Of a DNA stretch of 5,066 nt, positions 1 to 5,066 are shown piece after piece; position 1 is the first letter of the stretch; each line of letters opens with the position of its first letter. Both the position numbers and the translations under genes were made by a program. The notes under the pieces are model-generated. The model saw only the letters and a list, made by a program, of their open reading frames with translations. It searched no databases and had not been told where the DNA came from. Origin of the DNA: Bacteroidota bacterium (GTDB lineage: Bacteria; Bacteroidota; Bacteroidia; Flavobacteriales; Weeksellaceae); assembly GCA_023419095.1 (NCBI GenBank), contig JAEZYN010000055.1, positions 1-5,066 of the forward strand, written 5' to 3'.

Positions 1-830
1 ACAAGGGTTTCCTTGCCGTTCGGGAAGTGCTTTTTGTTGATGATCGGATGTTGAGCGCCGGTCGCCACGATGAGGATATCGGTTTGGCTTAATTCAGTTT
101 GCAACTGTTCAAAACCGATGTGCGGGATTTTATATTTTTCCGCTATTTTTTCGGCCTTATCGGCACTGCGGTTGGCCACTTTCACACGTGGTTTGTACAC
201 ATGTTTGACGAGGTTTTCTACCGTATTCTGACCAATCTCTCCAACACCGAGTAACAGGATGTTTTTATCGGAAATATGTGGCTGATTTTTCAAAATATAA
301 TGCACGGCAGCATATGAAACCGAAGCTGCACCGGTAGAAATGCCGGTCTCGTTTTTTATTCTTTTCGAAATCTGAATTGCGGAATTGATGGCGCGCTCCA
401 GAAAAGGATTTGCGTATTTTCTTTCTTTTTTAAAACGGTGATACGCGTTCTTAATCTGCCCAATGATCTCGAAATCACCGATAATCTGACTTTCAAGGCC
501 AGCTGCCACGCGGAAAAGATGATTCAGTGCTTCCTCATGCTTAAGGATATTCACGTGCTTCATAAATTCCGACAGACTTACACCGATTGTTTTACAATAA
601 AGTTCGGCTACCAGAAGATAGTTGGTAGACGTTGTGTAAATTTCGGTACGGTTGCAGGTAGAAACCACAAAGGCGTCACCAAGATTTTGGTTGTGCAGAT
701 TGCTCACGAACTCCTTGATGTGGTCATCAAAAAAAGAAAACTTACCACGCGTAGCCGCATCAGCTTTCTCGAAACTTACGCTGAGGACAGCAAAATTGGC
801 GGTTTTGTGAATGTTCGGATCGTGGTTCAT
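1..830 (-). CDS. hemA: Glutamyl-tRNA reductase, N-terminal part (partial, cut by left window edge)
   Basis: HemA reduces the glutamate carried on tRNA-Glu to glutamate-1-semialdehyde with NADPH, the first committed step of C5-pathway tetrapyrrole (heme) synthesis in the cytoplasm. The visible 276 codons start at the ATG complementary to 828-830 and begin MNHDPNIHKTANF. An in-frame TAA lies six codons upstream with no other ATG between, which fixes the start. The catalytic domain contains VVSTCNRTEIY, whose Cys59 matches the thioester-forming cysteine of the family (Cys50 in E. coli). The signature GLESQIIGDFEIIGQ follows at 111-125, and ETGISTGAASVSYAAV lies at about 161-176. The NADPH-binding Rossmann domain shows the glycine motif G195-V-G197-E-I-G200 and continues to the edge. 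The C-terminal helical dimerisation domain, roughly the last third of a protein of about 420 residues, is outside the window. The gene diverges from the mre operon. No Shine-Dalgarno sequence is visible. The family call is very secure. Confidence 0.97.
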   Translation of the reverse strand, partial: MNHDPNIHKTANFAVLSVSFEKADAATRGKFSFFDDHIKEFVSNLHNQNLGDAFVVSTCNRTEIYTTSTNYLLVAELYCKTIGVSLSEFMKHVNILKHEEALNHLFRVAAGLESQIIGDFEIIGQIKNAYHRFKKERKYANPFLERAINSAIQISKRIKNETGISTGAASVSYAAVHYILKNQPHISDKNILLLGVGEIGQNTVENLVKHVYKPRVKVANRSADKAEKIAEKYKIPHIGFEQLQTELSQTDILIVATGAQHPIINKKHFPNGKETL

Positions 831-840
831 AACGCAAGCG

Positions 841-872
841 CAAATTTAAGACTTTAAATTGAATTGGCGAAA
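841..872 (-). promoter_or_regulatory. Candidate Bacteroidota-type promoter for hemA
   Basis: Read on the minus strand, TAAATTTG (848 to 841) matches the Bacteroidota -7 consensus TAnnTTTG exactly. TTTC (872 to 869) lies 20 bases upstream and matches three of four bases of the TTTG -33 element. The -7 box ends only 10 bases before the hemA ATG at 830, so transcription would begin a few bases before the start codon and give an almost leaderless mRNA. The match is seen directly; use as a promoter is inferred. AT-rich DNA yields such matches by chance fairly often. Confidence 0.45.
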
Positions 873-904
873 GTTACGCACCTGAGCATTCTCAGTAAAA
901 AAGG

Positions 905-916
905 CTTTACGTAAAG
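905..916. repeat. Perfect 12-bp palindrome in the hemA-mreB divergent intergenic region
   Basis: CTTTACGTAAAG is a perfect dyad with no spacer, suited to a homodimeric DNA-binding protein rather than to an RNA hairpin. It lies about 33 bases upstream of the candidate hemA -33 box and about 110 bases upstream of the mreB promoter. I recognise no known operator in it. One perfect 12-bp palindrome is expected by chance in roughly 4 kb, so its presence within 252 bases is suggestive at most. Confidence 0.3.
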
Positions 917-922
917 ATTGGC

Positions 923-938
923 GCCGAAAATTTTTGGC
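923..938. repeat. Imperfect 16-bp palindrome (one mismatched pair)
   Basis: GCCGAAAATTTTTGGC is self-complementary except for one G/T pair (926 with 935). It starts seven bases after the perfect 12-bp palindrome, so the two dyads are adjacent in the same non-coding region. Its A4T5 core would be intrinsically bent DNA. A regulatory role is inferred from position only. Confidence 0.25.
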
Positions 939-959
939 TTTGGAAAAATATTTAAGAGC

Positions 960-994
960 TTAAAAAGTTATAAATGAAACACGGTACTTTTTAA
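960..994. repeat. Inverted repeat with 9-bp arms, AT-rich, upstream of mreB
   Basis: TTAAAAAGT (960-968) is the exact reverse complement of ACTTTTTAA (986-994), with 17 bases between them. A second small dyad, TTTAAG-AG-CTTAAA (951-964), overlaps its left arm. Both lie upstream of the predicted mreB start of transcription, so they would act as DNA sites and not as leader RNA structure. The GC-poor arms make chance plausible. Confidence 0.25.
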
Positions 995-1026
995 TAAAAC
1001 TTTAACCAAAATAAGATGCGCGCAAT

Positions 1027-1056
1027 TTTCGGGACGCGGGTATTTTTATATCTTTG
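1027..1056 (+). promoter_or_regulatory. Candidate Bacteroidota-type promoter for the mreBCD-mrdA operon
   Basis: TATCTTTG (1049-1056) matches the TAnnTTTG -7 consensus of the Bacteroidota primary sigma factor perfectly. TTTC (1027-1030), 18 bases upstream, is a three-of-four match to the TTTG -33 box. Transcription would start near 1060-1063, leaving a leader of about 20 bases that is A-rich and has no Shine-Dalgarno sequence, as is normal in this phylum. No other convincing promoter is seen downstream, so this one probably drives the whole operon. Confidence 0.65.
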
Positions 1057-1082
1057 TACACTTTAAAAAAATCACGAAAAAA

Positions 1083-2108
1083 ATGGGTCTATTTGATATG
1101 TTTACGCAGGATATTGCGATTGATCTTGGCACAGCTAACACGCTGATTATACATAACAACAAGATCGTAATTGATCAGCCATCTATAGTGGCGATCGAGC
1201 GCTCCAGCGGTAAACCTATCGCAGTAGGTGAGAAGGCGAAACACATGCAGGGCAAAACGCATGAAGACATCAAGACGATCCGTCCGCTGAAAGACGGCGT
1301 TATCGCTGATTTCCATGCTTCCGAGCACATGATAAAGGAATTCATTAAGCAAATTCCGGGAATTAAAGGAAAGCTGTTTCAGCCGACCCTAAAAATCGTA
1401 ATTTGTATACCTTCCGGAATTACCGAGGTAGAAAAACGCGCCGTGCGCGATTCTGCCCAAAAGGTAAACGCGAAGGAAGTGCGATTGATATATGAACCAA
1501 TGGCTGCTGCCATAGGTGTCGGCATTGATGTGCAAAAGCCCGAAGGTAACATGATTATCGACATAGGTGGAGGAACGACCGAAATTGCAGTTGTGGCGCT
1601 TGGCGGTATCGTTTGCGACAAATCTGTGAAGATTGCCGGGGATGTTTTCACCAATGACATTGCTTATTATCTGCGTACACACCACAACCTTTACATTGGT
1701 GAAAGAACTGCGGAGCGCGTTAAAATAGAAGTAGGTTCGGCGGTTGAAGATCTTGATCTCGACCTGGAAGATATTCCGGTACAGGGACGTGACCTGATTA
1801 CGGGTAAGCCGAAAGAAATCATGGTGAACTACAAAGAAATTGCGCGTGCGCTGGATAAATCGATCATCAGAATCGAGGATGCTGTGATGGAAACGCTTTC
1901 TCTTACACCTCCTGAACTGGCGGCAGACATTTACAAAACCGGTATTTATCTGGCTGGTGGCGGTGCGTTGCTGCGCGGTCTTGCGGACAGACTTCATAAG
2001 AAAACGGGACTTCCGGTTTTCGTAGCAGAAGATCCTTTGCGTGCGGTAGTGCGTGGCACGGGTATCGCGCTGAAAAACATGGATAAGTTCAATTTCCTTA
2101 TTAAATAA
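1083..2108 (+). CDS. mreB: Rod shape-determining protein MreB (actin-like ATPase)
   Basis: MreB polymerises into antiparallel double filaments on the inner face of the cytoplasmic membrane and steers the elongasome that inserts lateral-wall peptidoglycan. The 341 residues are full length for the family. The actin-fold ATPase motifs are in order: phosphate-1 loop AIDLGTANT (12-20), connect region RLIYEPMAAAIG (134-145) with the probable catalytic Glu138, phosphate-2 loop IDIGGGTTEIAV (159-170), and adenosine motif LAGGGALLRGL (290-300). The extreme N-terminus MGLFDMF is short and hydrophobic, consistent with membrane contact as in other Gram-negative MreBs. The ATG follows an A-rich leader with no Shine-Dalgarno sequence; the ATPase motif begins only 11 residues in, so there is no room for a later start. 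It is the first gene of the operon, 30 bases before mreC. Nothing is truncated and no key residue is missing. Confidence 0.98.
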   Translation: MGLFDMFTQDIAIDLGTANTLIIHNNKIVIDQPSIVAIERSSGKPIAVGEKAKHMQGKTHEDIKTIRPLKDGVIADFHASEHMIKEFIKQIPGIKGKLFQPTLKIVICIPSGITEVEKRAVRDSAQKVNAKEVRLIYEPMAAAIGVGIDVQKPEGNMIIDIGGGTTEIAVVALGGIVCDKSVKIAGDVFTNDIAYYLRTHHNLYIGERTAERVKIEVGSAVEDLDLDLEDIPVQGRDLITGKPKEIMVNYKEIARALDKSIIRIEDAVMETLSLTPPELAADIYKTGIYLAGGGALLRGLADRLHKKTGLPVFVAEDPLRAVVRGTGIALKNMDKFNFLIK

Positions 2109-2138
2109 TTTTCTTCTAACATTTTCGATACGTAATCA

Positions 2139-2990
2139 ATGGGATTTTTGCTGCGCTTATTTTCGAAGAACGGCTTGTTCGTATTCTTCATATTTTTGCA
2201 GCTTATCGCAGTTGTACTCATATTCAGCCGCAATTCCATGCAGCAGTCCTGGCTTGCCGGACAGACGGCTGCATTTAACTCGTGGGTTTCCGGGTATATT
2301 GATGAAGGTGCCTCGTACCTGAAACTAAAACAAATTAACGAGCAACTGGTTGCCCAGAACAAAGCGCTGATGGAACAGGTTTACGGCAAGAACGTGACTG
2401 TGATTCCGCAGTTTCGTAAAGTTCATGATACGATTGGCGGCGGACAGATTTACACTTTTGTTGATGGCGATATTATTTTCAACAGCATCAACAGGAAAGA
2501 TAATTATTTTACTATAAACCGCGGCCGCCGAGATGGCGTTTTGCCTCAGATGGGTGTGATGGCGCCGAACGGAATCGCGGGAATCGTCATCAATTCTACC
2601 AATTCGTATTCGCTGGCACAGTCTGTTTTAAGTTTAAATAAAATTAAAATAAATGCGGCACTGAAAAAATCCGGCTATTTCGGTACATTGACGTGGCGCG
2701 GTGAAGATTCTCGCACGATGCATCTTTCAGATATCCCGAAATATGTGCCGCTTCAGGTGGGAGACACGGTAATCACCGACGGTAAATCTGCAATTTTTCC
2801 GCAGGGAATCATGATCGGCAAAGTTGCCGGCTACGAAGTAGACAGCAAAACCGGTTTTTGGGATGTTGCTGTCGAGCTGAATGAAAAAATGGGCAATCTG
2901 AGTAAAGTTTACATCGTAAAAAATCTTAAAAAAGCTGAAGTAAAGAAAATTCAGGATACACTCCAGGCAACTATAAAACGGGAGAAATGA
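2139..2990 (+). CDS. mreC: Rod shape-determining protein MreC
   Basis: MreC is a bitopic inner-membrane protein whose periplasmic part binds and activates PBP2 and assembles into filaments along the elongasome. The 283 residues show the family layout: a short cytoplasmic N-terminus, one membrane helix at about 11-30 (NGLFVFFIFLQLIAVVLIFS), a predicted coiled coil at about 55-82 with LKLKQINEQLVAQNKALMEQ, and then the two beta-rich domains. Conserved pieces include NRGRRDGVLPQMGV (127-140) followed by GIAGIV, and VGDTVITDG (207-215) with IFPQGIMIGKV (219-229). The Lys-rich tail (about 261-283) is probably a disordered extension. The ATG lies 30 bases after the mreB stop with no Shine-Dalgarno sequence and leaves a sensible N-terminus before the membrane helix. 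Its stop overlaps the mreD start. The family call rests on topology, motifs and the classic gene order. Confidence 0.95.
   Translation: MGFLLRLFSKNGLFVFFIFLQLIAVVLIFSRNSMQQSWLAGQTAAFNSWVSGYIDEGASYLKLKQINEQLVAQNKALMEQVYGKNVTVIPQFRKVHDTIGGGQIYTFVDGDIIFNSINRKDNYFTINRGRRDGVLPQMGVMAPNGIAGIVINSTNSYSLAQSVLSLNKIKINAALKKSGYFGTLTWRGEDSRTMHLSDIPKYVPLQVGDTVITDGKSAIFPQGIMIGKVAGYEVDSKTGFWDVAVELNEKMGNLSKVYIVKNLKKAEVKKIQDTLQATIKREK
2980..2990 (+). promoter_or_regulatory. mreC-mreD stop/start overlap (ATGA), probable translational coupling
   Basis: The mreD ATG (2987-2989) overlaps the mreC TGA (2988-2990), so a ribosome finishing mreC is placed on the mreD start. GGGAG at 2980-2984 resembles a Shine-Dalgarno core but ends only two bases before the ATG, which is closer than usual. 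Re-initiation is therefore the more likely mechanism. The overlap is seen directly; coupling is inferred. Confidence 0.6.
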
Positions 2991-3493
2991 TAAGCAGAAC
3001 GTTTTTTACTGATATTCTGATGATTGCGGTGCTGATAGCGCTGCAGGTTTTTGTGCTGAACAGAATCACGCTTCTCGGAAAATTCACACCCGTTCTTTAT
3101 CCTGTTTTTGTGATGTTTTATCCGTTTTTCCGAAACAGATTTCAGTTTCTTGCGCTCAGTTTTCTGCTGGGTTTAGGTATTGATGCTTTTCTTTACACTT
3201 GGGGAATCAATGCTTTCGCCACCACGGCGATCGCCTATTTCCGTACATTGATTTTCCGCACGTCCACGGATACGTCCACAGACTTTTTCTCATTTCAGTC
3301 TCTGCAGTGGTCGCAATACCTTTTTTTTATTCTGGCAAGCATTTTTCTGCATCAGCTTCTCGTACAGTACACTGAATTTTTCAAGTTGAGCCGTTTCTTT
3401 GAGATTTTTCTAAATGTTTTGGCTACCACTGCCATTTCGTTTATATTTATCCTGATGTACGCAATTGCATTTAAAATCAAACAGAAAGTTTGA
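2987..3493 (+). CDS. mreD: Rod shape-determining protein MreD (integral membrane protein)
   Basis: MreD is a small polytopic inner-membrane protein that partners with MreC and tunes its activation of PBP2 in the elongasome. The 168 residues are strongly hydrophobic, with about six predicted membrane segments, roughly at 8-25, 34-47, 53-70, 73-90, 109-128 and 140-162. The stretch LGLGIDAFLYTWGINAFATT (61-80) resembles the family core, a Gly/Asp turn in a membrane helix followed by a small-residue helix. A short basic tail (KIKQK) ends the protein. MreD diverges quickly in sequence, so the call leans on size, topology and its place between mreC and mrdA. The ATG overlaps the mreC stop, and its own TGA overlaps the TTG start of mrdA. 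The composition is Phe-rich but in line with its neighbours. Confidence 0.92.
   Translation: MISRTFFTDILMIAVLIALQVFVLNRITLLGKFTPVLYPVFVMFYPFFRNRFQFLALSFLLGLGIDAFLYTWGINAFATTAIAYFRTLIFRTSTDTSTDFFSFQSLQWSQYLFFILASIFLHQLLVQYTEFFKLSRFFEIFLNVLATTAISFIFILMYAIAFKIKQKV
3490..3493 (+). promoter_or_regulatory. mreD-mrdA stop/start overlap with a TTG start (TTGA)
   Basis: TTG (3490-3492) overlaps the mreD TGA (3491-3493), giving the same four-base geometry as the ATGA overlap before mreD. In this frame the preceding stop is TAA at 3472-3474, and no ATG or GTG lies between it and the membrane helix. TTG is therefore the only conventional start that keeps the N-terminal anchor. The nearest purine-rich stretch upstream, ACAGAAAG, is a weak ribosome-binding site, so initiation probably depends on coupling to mreD. 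Confidence 0.7.
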
Positions 3494-5066
3494 AGTCACA
3501 ATATTTAAAAATCACTTTTATACTGGCTGGTCTGGCGCTTATCTTTATAGCGCGGCTGGCCTATTTGCAGCTGTTTACAGACCGCTATGCGCTGAATGCT
3601 GCCAATACATCAATAAAAACCGAATACATAATTCCGCAGCGCGGCGTCATTTTCGACCGTAACGGACGTATTATGGTTGGCAACCAGCCAGCATACGAAA
3701 TCTCGTTTACGGAAGCGTTGATTCGCCCGGACTTCGACACCATCGGATTCTGTAACCTGGTAAATATTAGCAAGCAGGATTTCATTAAAAAAATTAATGA
3801 AATAAAGAAAGAAAAATATTATTCGAAGCTTACGCCGATGACTTTTATGAAAAACCTGAGCCGCGAAGAAATAGCGCGCATTCAGGAAATCATATTCAAG
3901 TATCCTGCGTTCAGCATCGTCTCACGTCCTCAGCGTCAGTATGAAGTTTCCACTTCGGGTAACTTGCTCGGCTATACCAATGAAGTGAATGAGCGCGACA
4001 TCCGAAAAGATTCGCTGTATTATCTTCCGGGCGATTTTATAGGAAAATCCGGCGTAGAAAAGTCTTATGAAAAGGTTTTGCGCGGCCAAAAAGGCATTCA
4101 GTATATCCAGAAAGATATTCGGCTCCGAAGCATCGGTTCGTATAAAAACGGTGCGCTGGATAAGGATGTCGTAACCGGAAAAGATGTAACGCTCACCATC
4201 GATTATGACCTGCAGCGGATGGCAGAAGAAATGCTGGTCAATAAACAGGGAGCGATCGTAGCACTGGATCCTGCAAATGGTGAAATCCTTGTTCTTGCAA
4301 CCGGTCCGGACATTGATCCTAACCTGTTCACCGGGCCCGATAAAACTAAAAATCTGTACCGTCTGCAGATGGATACCATTTACAACAACCGGCCAACTTT
4401 TGACAGATCCATCCAGGCTGCGTATCCGCCGGGTTCTACTTTTAAACTTCTCACGGCCGCAGCTGCCATGCAAATGGGCGTGATGGATGAAAATACAATT
4501 TATCCGTGTGGTGGCGGTTTTAATTACCGTGGGCTTAGGGTCAAAGGCCACGGCGGTGCAGATCCGCTGATTCCGGCCATTCAGGTTTCGAGTAACTGCC
4601 ATTTCTCGTACGCTTTTATTTCCATTATGAACAAATATCCCGGCAACCCGAGCAAAGGCGTCGATGAGTGGAAGAACATAATGAGCAGTTTCGGTCTCGG
4701 CGAATTTTTAAATAATGATTTAGCCGTTGGAGCCCGCGGCAGAATTCCGAGTGGCGCTTTTTATGAGAAAAGAAGCGGTAAGAAAGACTGGAGTTCGGCT
4801 TATACCATGAACGGTTCTATATTTAACGGAATGGGGCAGGGTGATGTGCTGCTGACGCCACTTCAGATGGCAAACGCTACCGCCGCCATAGTAAACCGGG
4901 GCTGGTATTACACGCCGCATATCGTGAAAGCCATAGACGGAAAATCAAACCCCGATCCCAGATTTAAAGTAAAACACAAAACGCTTGTTGACCCAAAGCA
5001 TTTTGAGCCTATCATAAAAGGTATGGAAGCGGTAGTAAACGCCGGCACCGCGCGAAGTCTGAAATC
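3490..5066 (+). CDS. mrdA: Penicillin-binding protein 2 (elongasome transpeptidase), partial at right window edge
   Basis: PBP2 is the class B transpeptidase that crosslinks new lateral-wall peptidoglycan, working with RodA and activated by MreC. The open frame gives 525 residues and continues past the window. It begins (M)KSQYLKITF with a signal-anchor helix at about 8-28 (ITFILAGLALIFIARLAYLQL). The class B pedestal motif PQRGVIFDRNGR follows at 49-60, and the transpeptidase domain begins near residue 240. The catalytic SxxK motif is S316-T-F-K319 in YPPGSTFKLL, the second motif is S367-S-N369, and GQGDVLLTPLQMANA (449-463) is typical of the family. The third motif, KTG, should lie just past the edge, since the sequence stops at VVNAGTARSLK. 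The first in-frame ATG (codon 62, position 3673) lies after the anchor and the RGxIxDRNG motif, so the TTG start is preferred. I prefer PBP2 over PBP3 because of the mreBCD context. Confidence 0.95.
   Translation, partial: MKSQYLKITFILAGLALIFIARLAYLQLFTDRYALNAANTSIKTEYIIPQRGVIFDRNGRIMVGNQPAYEISFTEALIRPDFDTIGFCNLVNISKQDFIKKINEIKKEKYYSKLTPMTFMKNLSREEIARIQEIIFKYPAFSIVSRPQRQYEVSTSGNLLGYTNEVNERDIRKDSLYYLPGDFIGKSGVEKSYEKVLRGQKGIQYIQKDIRLRSIGSYKNGALDKDVVTGKDVTLTIDYDLQRMAEEMLVNKQGAIVALDPANGEILVLATGPDIDPNLFTGPDKTKNLYRLQMDTIYNNRPTFDRSIQAAYPPGSTFKLLTAAAAMQMGVMDENTIYPCGGGFNYRGLRVKGHGGADPLIPAIQVSSNCHFSYAFISIMNKYPGNPSKGVDEWKNIMSSFGLGEFLNNDLAVGARGRIPSGAFYEKRSGKKDWSSAYTMNGSIFNGMGQGDVLLTPLQMANATAAIVNRGWYYTPHIVKAIDGKSNPDPRFKVKHKTLVDPKHFEPIIKGMEAVVNAGTARSLK

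Noticed and set aside
438..857. A 139-codon plus-strand open frame
   Set aside because: It lies antisense to hemA, whose catalytic Cys and signature motifs are clear on the minus strand. The plus-strand translation shows no recognisable domain.
882..900. Stem-loop CTGAG-CATT-CTCAG as a possible rho-independent terminator
   Set aside because: The stem is only five pairs. The following run is A-rich on the plus strand and no T-run follows on either strand in the needed orientation. It also sits between two gene starts, where no terminator is needed.
1389..1997. A 202-codon minus-strand open frame within mreB
   Set aside because: It is fully antisense to mreB, which carries all actin-fold motifs. 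The antisense product has an unnatural composition and no domain or promoter; it is a codon-bias shadow.
3465..3662. A 65-codon plus-strand open frame spanning the mreD-mrdA junction
   Set aside because: It starts within the end of mreD and runs out of frame through the PBP2 anchor and pedestal motif. The PBP2 frame gives conserved protein sequence there.
3922..4602. A 226-codon minus-strand open frame
   Set aside because: It is antisense to the PBP2 transpeptidase region holding SxxK and SxN. It has no family resemblance and no start context of its own.
1..5066. Search for a novel system, mobile element, CRISPR array or RNA gene
   Set aside because: Every long stretch is explained by hemA, mreB, mreC, mreD and mrdA. 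The only gene-free stretch is 252 bases, with no tandem repeats, no terminal inverted repeats and no tRNA-like or riboswitch-like pattern that I could see.

Overview
This window looks like ordinary chromosomal housekeeping DNA from a Bacteroidota bacterium, most likely a member of the Flavobacteriia (Weeksellaceae/Chryseobacterium-like; family-level placement is inferred from protein flavour, not from a search). Three things support this: the TAnnTTTG-type promoter -7 elements, the lack of clear Shine-Dalgarno sequences before most starts (A-rich leaders instead), and the character of the HemA, MreB/C/D and PBP2 sequences.

Layout: the left 830 bases hold the N-terminal two thirds of glutamyl-tRNA reductase (hemA) on the minus strand, cut by the window edge. 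A 252-base AT-rich divergent intergenic region follows (831-1082). It carries a candidate promoter for each direction and several small dyad symmetries. From 1083 to the right edge, everything is on the plus strand and forms a tightly packed rod-shape (elongasome) operon: mreB, mreC, mreD and the start of mrdA (penicillin-binding protein 2). The gaps shrink along the operon: 30 bases for mreB-mreC, then 4-base stop/start overlaps for mreC-mreD (ATGA) and mreD-mrdA (TTGA). The mrdA gene starts with a TTG codon and runs off the right edge, so a caller that accepts only ATG would miss it or misplace its start.

The elongasome genes act together. MreB forms membrane-bound actin-like filaments. MreC is a periplasmic scaffold that binds and activates PBP2. 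MreD is an integral membrane partner of MreC. PBP2 is the transpeptidase that crosslinks new lateral-wall peptidoglycan, normally with RodA, whose gene often follows mrdA and could lie just beyond the window. HemA is functionally unrelated: it makes the first committed tetrapyrrole (heme) precursor.

I found no mobile element, CRISPR array, RNA gene or sign of recent transfer, and no evidence of an undescribed system. The points worth a second look are small: the TTG/TTGA start of mrdA, a nearly leaderless candidate promoter for hemA, the clustered palindromes in the divergent promoter region, and Cys/His residues around the PBP2 active site.
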